DNA of 64,000 nucleotides from a virus. Location: the IMG/VR virus record IMGVR_UViG_3300036715_000626, positions 1-64,000 of that record. One strand, written 5' to 3'. The notes beneath the pieces are model-generated. The model was not told where the DNA came from. It worked only from the letters and a program-made list of their open reading frames with translations, and did no database searches. This document shows, piece by piece, positions 36,401 to 45,280 of the stretch (the stretch's first letter is position 1; each line of letters opens with the position of its first letter). The position numbers and the translations under genes were made by a program.

Positions 36401-37606
36401 ATGGGAATTATGGCCGGCTTAGGATTAATAAAAACAATTTTAGATGTCAAACGCGATTTAGATAGTTCAACCCCTCCAGGAGAAGTAGCTAAACGTATAA
36501 ACGAAGCTACTAAACATATAGGTCTGGTGATGACAGATGGTTCTATTACAAAACTTGTAAGCCAAACAATTATCGAACCTATTGCTATCGTTAGTAAAGA
36601 CTTACGTCAAGAAGATATCATTCAGAAAGTACTTGAACTTAATACGGATATCTTTACTGGTTTCTATATGCAAGCATATGAAATTCTTAAAAATCTTTAT
36701 GGGGTAAACTCACAAACGGTTGTAAAGTTGCTTGGTACTGATAACAGTTCTTTAGTAGGGCTGTTGGTAACAAAAGGTGGCGGGTATATCGCTGGTAAAG
36801 CAGTTCCTTCTGCAGAGGAACTCATGACTGAAGAATTTGATTTCTTCTCTGATTTACAAAATGGTCTTAAGTTTACTATGTCTATAGAAGCTAAAGGTGA
36901 CAACGATAATAACATGAAAACGTCACGACCTTCTTTAGACTCTAAAAGTACTTCAGATGATAACCTATCTGGTATACTTCAGCGTCAAGTTGAGCTGGTT
37001 ATTGATGTTGGTAGTGATGGCGATACCCATAAAATAATTCTACCTATGACTATCAAAACGCATGTCATCTTTACCGATGTTGACAGCATTATTCGTTTAC
37101 TAACTCCAAATGCTTATGATAAATCATTTGGGTATCGTTTAGACGAGTATCGTTCTGGCGCTATCTCTTTAACAGATCTTGTATTTGCCACTGATTTGAT
37201 TAAAGAGTATAAACAAAATAAACTTGCTGATAAAGATGGTTTAATTACCTTGTTAAACAGACGTACTGAATCCGGCAACAGTAAGATGGTCGCCACTAAA
37301 GGTATTGCTGGTTTTGAAAAGAATTACAACATGTTTGTAATCACAGCCTACGATCAAGTTAAAATTGAAAAACAATTACATGGTAAACTCGCTAACGAAG
37401 TTTACAAACAAAAGTTCTTGGAACAAGGCGGCGGGTTACTTGTAACAATCATCGATCAAGACCATGAGCGTATTCTTATGTATACCCGTGACATACGCGG
37501 AACATCAGATCTTTCATTTAGAGCATTACAAAAACGTAATGCTAAATCAAATGACTTTGAAGAGATTATCAAAGCCATTCTTACAAACAGACCACCCGTT
37601 TTTTAA
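36401..37606 (+). CDS. Probable virion structural protein (401 aa)
   Basis: An AGGGG run nine bases before the ATG supports this start, although an ATG three codons later is possible. The protein has an N-terminal helical region, a charged low-complexity linker near residues 165-190 (rich in Asp, Ser, Lys) and a C-terminal half with IVIDV-type strands. It is followed 15 bases on by 37622-38497. I recognise no family; it belongs to a run of plus-strand genes that looks structural. Confidence 0.8.
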   Translation: MGIMAGLGLIKTILDVKRDLDSSTPPGEVAKRINEATKHIGLVMTDGSITKLVSQTIIEPIAIVSKDLRQEDIIQKVLELNTDIFTGFYMQAYEILKNLYGVNSQTVVKLLGTDNSSLVGLLVTKGGGYIAGKAVPSAEELMTEEFDFFSDLQNGLKFTMSIEAKGDNDNNMKTSRPSLDSKSTSDDNLSGILQRQVELVIDVGSDGDTHKIILPMTIKTHVIFTDVDSIIRLLTPNAYDKSFGYRLDEYRSGAISLTDLVFATDLIKEYKQNKLADKDGLITLLNRRTESGNSKMVATKGIAGFEKNYNMFVITAYDQVKIEKQLHGKLANEVYKQKFLEQGGGLLVTIIDQDHERILMYTRDIRGTSDLSFRALQKRNAKSNDFEEIIKAILTNRPPVF

Positions 37607-37621
37607 TATAAAGGAATAAAC

Positions 37622-38497
37622 ATGTTTAACGTTAACGGCATTCTAACATACATTAAAAATATGTTTCACACAGTAAATAAAGATGATGTTCTTAAAACAG
37701 CTGAGTTTGTATTTACCAATCTAAACAAAGATGTTATTCCTGCGATAGACGAGATGATTGCTAATGGTGATATCAAAGCTATCAAGGATAGTAACATACT
37801 TAACCTAGTTGCTATCAACTCTGGTCTTAAGTTTAAAGATAACAAAGACTTCTTGATTAAACTAAAAGCAGTATTGGTAAGCATTAACTCTACATATAAA
37901 CTATTCGTAGATACTATTCAAAATGAGCTTAGTGAAGTTATTACCGATACTGCCGCTTCTCCAAAAGATGCTGCGATTCTTAAGATCCTTAATGATATCG
38001 GCGGTATGAATATATTTATTCTTGATCTTTCATACTACATTATTATGGAAAAAGATTCTGGCGGTATGTCTAAGAAAAAGATCGCTATGATCCAAGAGAC
38101 GGCTTACGATTTTGCTATCAGTGTCAAAGCTTATAGTGTTAATTTTGAGAAGCTTATTAAAGACTTACCTAAGGTATCTAACACTACTATCAATATTAGT
38201 GATGGTAAAGATAGTATGTTACAGAGCTTGATCGCGCATACTGGGATATCTTTATCGTTACCTTTTACGAAAGGTTTTGTAAATAACCCTATTTACCATA
38301 TCCGTATGTGGATGGTGGATCGAGAGATCGCTAAATACGAATCTCTAAAAGAGCGTAAGAAACTTATCGAACTTCGTTTGATGGAACTTAAGCTTGAAGA
38401 AGAAGGGCAAGCCGATCCTAAACTTCGAAAACAGATTGAGTATTACGAGGAACGTCTTAGTAAGCTTGATTATGAAATCGATAAACTTGAAAAATAG
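37622..38497 (+). CDS. Unknown protein with C-terminal coiled coil (291 aa)
   Basis: Nearly all helical. The last ~60 residues (from MVDREIAKYESLKERKKLIE onward) form a strongly charged coiled coil ending in LDYEIDKLEK. AAAGGA lies upstream of the ATG. It shares a unit with 36401-37606 and is closed by a terminator at 38506. An assembly or scaffold-like role is possible from the coiled coil but not established. Confidence 0.8.
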   Translation: MFNVNGILTYIKNMFHTVNKDDVLKTAEFVFTNLNKDVIPAIDEMIANGDIKAIKDSNILNLVAINSGLKFKDNKDFLIKLKAVLVSINSTYKLFVDTIQNELSEVITDTAASPKDAAILKILNDIGGMNIFILDLSYYIIMEKDSGGMSKKKIAMIQETAYDFAISVKAYSVNFEKLIKDLPKVSNTTINISDGKDSMLQSLIAHTGISLSLPFTKGFVNNPIYHIRMWMVDREIAKYESLKERKKLIELRLMELKLEEEGQADPKLRKQIEYYEERLSKLDYEIDKLEK

Positions 38498-38505
38498 CGG
38501 CGTTT

Positions 38506-38527
38506 ACTAACCGCACGCACGGTTAGT
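38506..38527 (+). terminator. Intrinsic terminator after 37622-38497
   Basis: An 8-bp stem ACTAACCG with a CACGCA loop is followed directly by TATTTTTTG. Confidence 0.75.
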
Positions 38528-38573
38528 TATTTTTTGCAAAAAATAAACCAAAACAAAAAAACGGAGAATTACC

Positions 38574-39911
38574 ATGGCACGACCAACATTATTCGGATCA
38601 CTTTCGGCAGAAGACCTAGATTCAGAAATCGGCGGAGTAGGTGAAGCACCTGCGATTGACGTAGAAGACGCACTTGAAGGCGATGAAGCGGCTGATGAAG
38701 CAGCTGAAATCACTGCTGAAATTCAACAAGACCAAGCATCTATGGAAGATGCAATGGAAGTTGCTGAAGAACTCGAAGAAAAAGTTGAAGAGAATGAAGC
38801 TCTTCTCGAAAAACCAGAAGAAATCACTGAGACGGCAGTTGTCGTAGCTCAAGAGTCTTTGAAAACTGCTATGCGTCTTCTTGGTGCTCCTTCTGATATG
38901 ATCACGGTTCCATCTATGGAAGCGGTTAAAGAAAACCCAGCATCTTCACTTCGTTTGTCTAATGAAAGTATGAAAGAGTTCGTTGTTAAAATCGCTGAAA
39001 CCATCAAAGCAATCTTTGCTAAAATTATCAACTCGATCAAAAAACTTTGGACCAAACTTGTTGTCGTTACTAACAGATCTACCAAGCTTGCTGTTGCAAT
39101 GCGCGCCGGTCTTAAAAACTACGATGACAAAGATGCCAAATTTGACGAAGCAGCTGTAAAAGCAGCTATCGGTAAAATCGGTGTTGTTGCATTCGCTAAC
39201 GGCGGATCACTTGAAGGTGGTGCTATTGTTACCGCTATCAATGAGTACTTGAAAGAAACTACCGATGTGGCTGCGGTTAAAAAATACGCTACTTCTCTTG
39301 CTGGTATGCACAAAGATATCGAAGGTTTTATCACTTCTGGTAAAGCTATTACCGAACAGGGTCTTGTTGATTCACTCATAGGCGTATTCAAACCAAATGG
39401 TAAACTTGCTTCTGTTCTCGGAGAACATATTGCTAAAGGTGTGAAAGATTTAGCCGCACTACCAGTTAAATTTAATGGTACTTCTATTAAGTATATAAAA
39501 TTCTCTGGATTTGACAGTTTGAAAACACTTTCTATCGGAACAGGTTCATATAGCCTTTCTAAAGAAGAGCAAGCTGGTCTTAAAATCGGTTGCGCGTCTG
39601 CTAAAGATGTTGCTATTATCCTTAACGGTGTTAAGAAAGCCAGTGATTCTTCAAAAGGCTATGCTGATGAAGCTATTAAACTTCTTAATACTGAAACTTC
39701 GTTCATCGATACTGTCGCTAAGAAAGGATTCTCTTCTGATGATGCTGAACTCCGTATCGCTGTTACTAAATCGCTTAACGCATGTAAAACAATTGCTACT
39801 ACTGCTGCTCTCGATGGTATCCTCGGTCAAGTTGCTGCAACTAAAGACGTTCTCGGATACTGCGGTGTCTGTATGAAAGCTTATACTAAAAAAGGCGCGA
39901 AAGCTGCTTAA
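38574..39911 (+). CDS. Head-interior protein paralogue (copy 5)
   Basis: The 445-residue protein begins MARPTLFGSLSAEDL, has a very acidic Ala/Glu-rich coiled coil (residues ~25-85), VVAQESLK at ~90 and the predicted processing site LSNE at 128-131, then KEFVVKIAETIKAIFAKI and KKLWTK. The end has ILGQVAATKDVLGYCGVC, very close to copy 2 at 23173, so these two are recent duplicates. Its higher Ala content and strong AACGGAG ribosome-binding site suggest the highest expression of the five. Inferred to be a capsid-interior protein trimmed during maturation. Confidence 0.85.
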   Translation: MARPTLFGSLSAEDLDSEIGGVGEAPAIDVEDALEGDEAADEAAEITAEIQQDQASMEDAMEVAEELEEKVEENEALLEKPEEITETAVVVAQESLKTAMRLLGAPSDMITVPSMEAVKENPASSLRLSNESMKEFVVKIAETIKAIFAKIINSIKKLWTKLVVVTNRSTKLAVAMRAGLKNYDDKDAKFDEAAVKAAIGKIGVVAFANGGSLEGGAIVTAINEYLKETTDVAAVKKYATSLAGMHKDIEGFITSGKAITEQGLVDSLIGVFKPNGKLASVLGEHIAKGVKDLAALPVKFNGTSIKYIKFSGFDSLKTLSIGTGSYSLSKEEQAGLKIGCASAKDVAIILNGVKKASDSSKGYADEAIKLLNTETSFIDTVAKKGFSSDDAELRIAVTKSLNACKTIATTAALDGILGQVAATKDVLGYCGVCMKAYTKKGAKAA

Positions 39912-39920
39912 CTAAACACT

Positions 39921-39956
39921 CTATAACACTAACTGGATATCCAGTTAGTGTTATAG
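39921..39956 (+). terminator. Palindromic terminator after head paralogue 5
   Basis: A perfect 36-base palindrome, the longest in the window, followed by TTTATATTCTTCTTT. Confidence 0.75.
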
Positions 39957-40001
39957 TTTATATTCTTCTTTGATAAGCAAAACCTATTATGAGGAATACC
40001 T

Positions 40002-40469
40002 ATGCCATTAAGCGACACAACAACTAAAGATGCTTTAGATACACTTACGTTACTAGAGGAAGAATATCGTACAGGAGCTTACCGTAAAAATCCTAGTATG
40101 TTTATTCGTAAACTTGTAAAAGTATACAAAATGATCGTAGGTGAATTTGATCCTAGTAACAAAGTTAACATTACTTCTGTTATTAACAAACTGAAAGATC
40201 GTGACTACAAAGTAGAACCTATTGATAACCTGTTCTTACAGGATCTAATACGTTTCCTTTACACGGACGAAGATGTTTCGTTTACCAAGTATATTGTTGT
40301 AGGACCAGCTACTAAACGAGTACCGATTAAAATCGTATACCCTAAAACAAACAAAGCTTATACTAAGATCTATAGCGAGTTAGATTATATCTTTAGTAAG
40401 GGCGGTACTGAAACTGCATTACTGATTGCTAAATTCTTATTTAAAGTATTTGCGGATGATCAAAACTAA
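40002..40469 (+). CDS. Unknown small phage protein (155 aa)
   Basis: GAGGAATACC precedes the ATG. The protein is small, charged and soluble with no recognised motif. Its last 14 bases overlap the start of 40456-42054, so the two are translationally coupled and probably act in one tail or baseplate assembly. Confidence 0.8.
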   Translation: MPLSDTTTKDALDTLTLLEEEYRTGAYRKNPSMFIRKLVKVYKMIVGEFDPSNKVNITSVINKLKDRDYKVEPIDNLFLQDLIRFLYTDEDVSFTKYIVVGPATKRVPIKIVYPKTNKAYTKIYSELDYIFSKGGTETALLIAKFLFKVFADDQN

Positions 40470-42054
40470 CTTAGGTTTATACAGTGTTGAAGAGACCGTA
40501 GTACGACCTGTCTTAGTACAGGTCGTATCGGATATCAAATCTCTCTTAGGGTTAACTAATGAGATATTCACCATATACGATCCAAAAGATGCTGCGTATA
40601 AACAACAAAACAAAACTGGTAATATAACAGGACAGACTGGCGCATACGATGAAGTAATCAAAATAGACTTTCAAGATCTTAGCGAAGATGGGACTGAGTT
40701 ATCATTAGTTACTGTCAACCCTGATTACGAGAAAGTCTATATCGATAATGAGCTTAAGTCCTATGCGGTACCAATCTATCAACGACGTCGGTTCACTATG
40801 AACTTTACATATAGTTCTAAATCTGGTAGTAAAGTAGATACCATTATTAACAAACTACGTTTAATGGTAGCTGGTGATAGGATGTACAAAACTCATAACC
40901 TTGAGTATCATTTTATACTACCACCTATCTTCTTAAAATTTCTTATAGAAGTTGTTCGGCTTAAGAATATACGATTAAACCCACAAATTACTTTAGAAGA
41001 ATATATTAATGGTACTTTTGATAATCGTGTAGATTTTTCAGAAACCTTGGATGGTAATGGATTTAAAAGCGATGTGGTTATCAGAGAACGGCAGTTAGGT
41101 ATTATTGGTTACATTACCGAAGACCTACATAACATAGCTAAGGAAATCGATGATACCAGTGGTATGACGAATGTTACCTTTGGTTATGAGCTAATCTTTG
41201 AGAAACCGGTTGTACTCAGAATGCAATATCCTATCTTAATCTATAATACGCTTATTGATCCTGCGTTTAGAGATATCGTTTATGAAAAAGGTACTCCTAA
41301 GACTGGTATTCGTACTATGGGTACTAGCGGAATGTTTGATATTACAGCTAGAAACATATCCTGTTTAGCAATACCTAAAGATAAGTATTATATAGCGATA
41401 CCGAGTATCGATACATTTGTATTAGATAAACCACCTAGCTACTTTGCTAGATTAGTGTCTGTTATGGTGACTGTGGATCCTAATAATCTAAAGGATCTGT
41501 TCAATATCCGTACAGACTTAGAAGTTGTAGCTAATATTAAGTTTAAGGATAGTATTCTTGACTTGATGATAAACTACTTTAGAGATACTATCGCTGAGAT
41601 GTATGGATCGGTATTCTACTTTGAATTGTATAAAAACGAACAGCTCGATGGTAGTAATCCTATCGTACTGGATATAGATGGTAACTTAACCACAACCAAT
41701 GATATGGATATTAAAGCTATTTATAGAGTAGTTATTAATATGGTTACAGATATGAGTGTTTTAAATTCGCAAGCAGCTCTTATACTTAAACGGTACTTAG
41801 AAGCAGAGATGACGATACTTAACATCAAAAAGAGTAACTACACGACATTCTTAGAGTATTATGCGATACTCTTTAATATACCTCAAGAAGAGGTACTAGC
41901 ATGTGTAGCAAAGAATCAGTATAAGAATACTTTGTTCAAGATCACCGAGCCGGTATGGATTAAATTCTTTACCAAAGAACTGGTTATTAACTTAACTGGT
42001 ATTATGGATGAAAAGATGACATCGTTAAATCAATTCTCTCCTATAGCAGAATAA
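40456..42054 (+). CDS. Probable baseplate/tail structural protein (532 aa)
   Basis: The frame reaches back to a TTG at 40426, but the ATG at 40456 (protein start MIKTNLGLYSVEE) is the likely start, overlapping the end of the previous gene. The product is a mixed alpha/beta protein without membrane segments or catalytic motifs. It opens a series of tail-type genes (42136, 43451, 44099, 45281, 46606) and is closed by its own hairpin. The functional call is from position only. Confidence 0.75.
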   Translation: MIKTNLGLYSVEETVVRPVLVQVVSDIKSLLGLTNEIFTIYDPKDAAYKQQNKTGNITGQTGAYDEVIKIDFQDLSEDGTELSLVTVNPDYEKVYIDNELKSYAVPIYQRRRFTMNFTYSSKSGSKVDTIINKLRLMVAGDRMYKTHNLEYHFILPPIFLKFLIEVVRLKNIRLNPQITLEEYINGTFDNRVDFSETLDGNGFKSDVVIRERQLGIIGYITEDLHNIAKEIDDTSGMTNVTFGYELIFEKPVVLRMQYPILIYNTLIDPAFRDIVYEKGTPKTGIRTMGTSGMFDITARNISCLAIPKDKYYIAIPSIDTFVLDKPPSYFARLVSVMVTVDPNNLKDLFNIRTDLEVVANIKFKDSILDLMINYFRDTIAEMYGSVFYFELYKNEQLDGSNPIVLDIDGNLTTTNDMDIKAIYRVVINMVTDMSVLNSQAALILKRYLEAEMTILNIKKSNYTTFLEYYAILFNIPQEEVLACVAKNQYKNTLFKITEPVWIKFFTKELVINLTGIMDEKMTSLNQFSPIAE

Positions 42055-42057
42055 CTA

Positions 42058-42085
42058 AGACACTATTCCTTAAGGAATAGTGTCT
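42058..42085 (+). terminator. Palindromic terminator after 40456-42054
   Basis: A 28-base perfect palindrome starts three bases after the stop, followed by ATGTACCTATTTTTTG. Confidence 0.75.
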
Positions 42086-42135
42086 ATGTACCTATTTTTT
42101 GATTATTAAGCGTTTAACTAATAAAAGGATCAGAT

Positions 42136-43440
42136 ATGCCGATACTTAAAGATTCCGACACACCTATAACTGAATCTGGTGTTCCGGTAAATACACCCAA
42201 CGTTAATGGTGAAAAACCTTTTTTAACTAATGAAGATTTAAAGACTTCTACTATCTTTAACAAAGAACGTAACTTAGATAGCATCGTTCAATACGTTAAA
42301 GGTATGAAATGGACAGTTAACTATTTTCTACAAATTAAAAATATAAACGATCCTGTAAGACCTCCTGATATAAGTTTGCCTGTTACCGTACAAAAGTATC
42401 ATCGTATCGATAAACTAGTATTAGTATTACAAGATGCGGTTAACCAAGAAGACTTCAATAACGTTACCGGTAGTGCTACTATTAACTGTGGTTTCTTACC
42501 ATACATCGGCGATGCGTTCATCGCTACCTTAGTAGGTGGTAGAGAAGCGATATTTGTATTAACGAATGTTGAGATAAAAACCTATAACTTACATCCAGTC
42601 TATAATGTTGAATTCAAATTACTATTCCTATTGGATAACGGTAATGCCGAGATCTATAACGACTTAGTTATGAAGACTATTCAAACTTATGTCTATGATA
42701 AAGAACACTTGTTAGATTACAGTGCTCCTATCATACTCGCAGCTGATTATACTCGTAAAATAAACCTTAAGAATATAATTCCAGAAATAGCAGATTATTA
42801 TCTTAGAACGTTTACTACTAATGAAAAGAACGTATTGGCGTTACCTACGTCATCAAGTATCTATATCGATACTATGTTAGCAGACTTCGTATATAAGATT
42901 ATATCTCCGTCTGATAGTAACTTGATGACTAGAGTTACGCGTATCGATGTTGACTTAAAAGAAGATATACGGTATACTGTCTGGGATGCTATCGTTAACC
43001 GTAATAAATCGTTACTAAAACTCTGTACTAAAAATATAGATTTTAAATATACTCCCTATACACAATCTAATGTGTTATTGAGAAATGTATCCTATCTAGG
43101 CATATCGTTTATGGCTAATGTTATAAACGAAGGAGATACTCCTGTAGTACCTGTTGCTATTGATATTAGTATACCTACTGTTAGTTATACTAATCCTTTG
43201 AGTAATGGCATTAAAGAATATGTCTTAACCGATAAATTCTATACCCTAGATACCGCTAATTGTGGTTTGTTAGAACAAATGTTGATATCTTACTTAAACA
43301 GTGAGAACTTAAATACGGATTCTTTATACGTTCTTATTGATGAATACCCGTATTGGTCAACACGAGAACAATTTTATTTAATACCTATTTTAATTGCTTT
43401 AATACGCGATAGTATATCTAGAACCTATTCATCTTTATAG
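42136..43440 (+). CDS. Probable baseplate/tail structural protein (434 aa)
   Basis: AAAAGGATCAGAT precedes the ATG. The N-terminal ~35 residues are Pro/Thr-rich and flexible; the rest is beta-rich with segments such as GSATINCGFLPYIGDAFIAT and VLTNVEIKTYNLHPVYNVEF that look like a small-barrel tail protein. It is the first of five closely spaced plus-strand genes to 46929. No family is recognised with confidence. Confidence 0.75.
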   Translation: MPILKDSDTPITESGVPVNTPNVNGEKPFLTNEDLKTSTIFNKERNLDSIVQYVKGMKWTVNYFLQIKNINDPVRPPDISLPVTVQKYHRIDKLVLVLQDAVNQEDFNNVTGSATINCGFLPYIGDAFIATLVGGREAIFVLTNVEIKTYNLHPVYNVEFKLLFLLDNGNAEIYNDLVMKTIQTYVYDKEHLLDYSAPIILAADYTRKINLKNIIPEIADYYLRTFTTNEKNVLALPTSSSIYIDTMLADFVYKIISPSDSNLMTRVTRIDVDLKEDIRYTVWDAIVNRNKSLLKLCTKNIDFKYTPYTQSNVLLRNVSYLGISFMANVINEGDTPVVPVAIDISIPTVSYTNPLSNGIKEYVLTDKFYTLDTANCGLLEQMLISYLNSENLNTDSLYVLIDEYPYWSTREQFYLIPILIALIRDSISRTYSSL

Positions 43441-43450
43441 GGAGTGTCTT

Positions 43451-44089
43451 ATGGAATTACGAAATGAATTACCGAGTAAACTATACCGTGTAAGAGTTCC
43501 TGAAATAGCAACATATTCAGAAGCTGAATTAGAGATACTAGGTGTACCTATAAGTATCTACGATGGGTATAATAGAAAGCACCACTATACTGAAACAGTA
43601 GTAGTTATGTTACCCATATCTCGATTAGTGGATATTTACTCTAGTGGATACTCTATAGAAATTATGAGTAGAGATGATGTAACGGAAGTCTATAATACTC
43701 TTGAACGATATGTTAATAACAGTTTAGAAATTCTTAACTTCTCTCCTAACAGAGCTGCGGTAATAGAAGATCGACATGAAGAGATTGAAAAGATGTTAGA
43801 AGAGATGTTTGGTTATAATAAACGAACTATCGTAAAAGAAACTCTTAAAGATCAAACTAGTTTCGGTGGGTTGAATATAAACCTTTTCCACGATAACTAT
43901 AGACCGCCAGTTAGAAACAACCAACCTGTTAATGCTATGGCAGGATATGGTTATGATGAACCGATTAACAACCAACAACCAACAACTTTTATAGACCCCT
44001 ATAAAAACCTACCTGCCTTAGATATAGATAAGGTACAAAGAGTCTCTCGCCGTAGAGGGATAACGATACATGAAATTAATAAATTATAA
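43451..44089 (+). CDS. Unknown protein with N/Q/P-rich C-terminal region (212 aa)
   Basis: The first ~145 residues look folded and end in a charged helix (EEIEKMLEEMFGYNK). Residues ~150-185 form an Asn/Gln/Pro/Tyr-rich linker (YRPPVRNNQPVN, INNQQPTTF), and the end is basic (VSRRRGITIHEINKL). It starts ten bases after the previous stop with GGGAG upstream, in the baseplate-type operon. The function is unknown. Confidence 0.78.
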   Translation: MELRNELPSKLYRVRVPEIATYSEAELEILGVPISIYDGYNRKHHYTETVVVMLPISRLVDIYSSGYSIEIMSRDDVTEVYNTLERYVNNSLEILNFSPNRAAVIEDRHEEIEKMLEEMFGYNKRTIVKETLKDQTSFGGLNINLFHDNYRPPVRNNQPVNAMAGYGYDEPINNQQPTTFIDPYKNLPALDIDKVQRVSRRRGITIHEINKL

Positions 44090-44098
44090 GGATTACTT

Positions 44099-45268
44099 AT
44101 GGAAAACATCTCTACACACTTGATCGAAGAAACAAAAGAAATTCGTGGTATGATAGCTAACTACTTAACATTGTCTATCATATTGAGTAACTTTGTAACA
44201 GACCCTGTAGCTGAAGCTACTAAAATTGCTAATGGTGAATATGCTTTCTTACACGAAGATGAAGAAGAAGGTGGTATTAAAAACTTAGAAAGTGATTTCC
44301 AAGAGATTCTAAAAGGTCTTAATGGTGCATTTACACAGTCACGTGCTGTAGAAATCGGTATCCAAAAGTTAGCTACGTATATCGATGAATTAAGAGCTGA
44401 GATTATTTCTGAGACTAATGAAGTCAAAGACCTTATCAAAATGCCAGAAACAACCCTTAACAGCAATATCACCGCACTAAGCGCCCAACCATACGATATT
44501 GACTCATTACGTCGTCGTCGCGATTTCTATAACTCTTCGTTAGCGACTAAAGAATACATGACTAAGAAAACTATCATAGCGTTGCAGAAAATCTATAACG
44601 TTGAAGTACTTACTGAGAGCATGGCTAAGAATATACTATTCACCGTGGCTACACAAATCGGAAACACTAGTGCTTCGGCTATTCTTGAAAAGCTCGAAAC
44701 CGGAATTAAAATATATAACTCCAAACTCGAATTGTTAAATATGAAGAGCGTTAATCCAAATATATCTTTTCCTGAATTCGATAAGTTGTTTGCTTACGAT
44801 GAAGCTGCGTTGGGAGATAATAACCTTTATCTTGGTTTACCATCATTACTTGGAGAAATCGATACCGGACCTATTGATGGTGCTGATAAATCGATTATCG
44901 ACTTTGTGTCAGACCTTATTGAAAGTCTCCCTGGAATGTTTGACTACGTCGGTGAAACCATTGGTTCGTTTAAAGAAATTGTTTCTAAAGTATCTGATAT
45001 TAACACACCAATTATCGATGTGGTAACAGACTTTAAAACAAACTGTATTGAAACATTTACAAATGGAACCATTACTAAAGATGAATTCACCCAGAGTATT
45101 GCTAGTAAAGGTGAATTAATGCGTGGTTATAATTCGGTTACGAATAACCTTGCTGTAACAATAACTGAAGCAGCTATCGGTGTTAACAAACTTATTTCTA
45201 CATATGATGTAGTAGGTAACTTACTCGATGAGTTAACCTTATACGGAACAATTGAATCTCCTAAATAA
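44099..45268 (+). CDS. Unknown helical protein in the baseplate-type operon (389 aa)
   Basis: Mostly helical with coiled-coil character in residues 60-130 (LESDFQEILKGLNGAF, IDELRAEIISETNEVKDLI) and a C-terminal half rich in Ile/Val/Thr helices. A hub-associated or tail-length role is possible, but no signature is visible. AAGGATTACTT precedes the ATG, and the next gene starts 12 bases after its stop. Confidence 0.75.
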   Translation: MENISTHLIEETKEIRGMIANYLTLSIILSNFVTDPVAEATKIANGEYAFLHEDEEEGGIKNLESDFQEILKGLNGAFTQSRAVEIGIQKLATYIDELRAEIISETNEVKDLIKMPETTLNSNITALSAQPYDIDSLRRRRDFYNSSLATKEYMTKKTIIALQKIYNVEVLTESMAKNILFTVATQIGNTSASAILEKLETGIKIYNSKLELLNMKSVNPNISFPEFDKLFAYDEAALGDNNLYLGLPSLLGEIDTGPIDGADKSIIDFVSDLIESLPGMFDYVGETIGSFKEIVSKVSDINTPIIDVVTDFKTNCIETFTNGTITKDEFTQSIASKGELMRGYNSVTNNLAVTITEAAIGVNKLISTYDVVGNLLDELTLYGTIESPK

Positions 45269-45280
45269 ACAAGGATCATT

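Noticed and set aside
39607-39876. 89-residue Leu/Ser-rich plus-strand frame
   Set aside because: Out-of-frame shadow of head paralogue 5 with no initiation signal.
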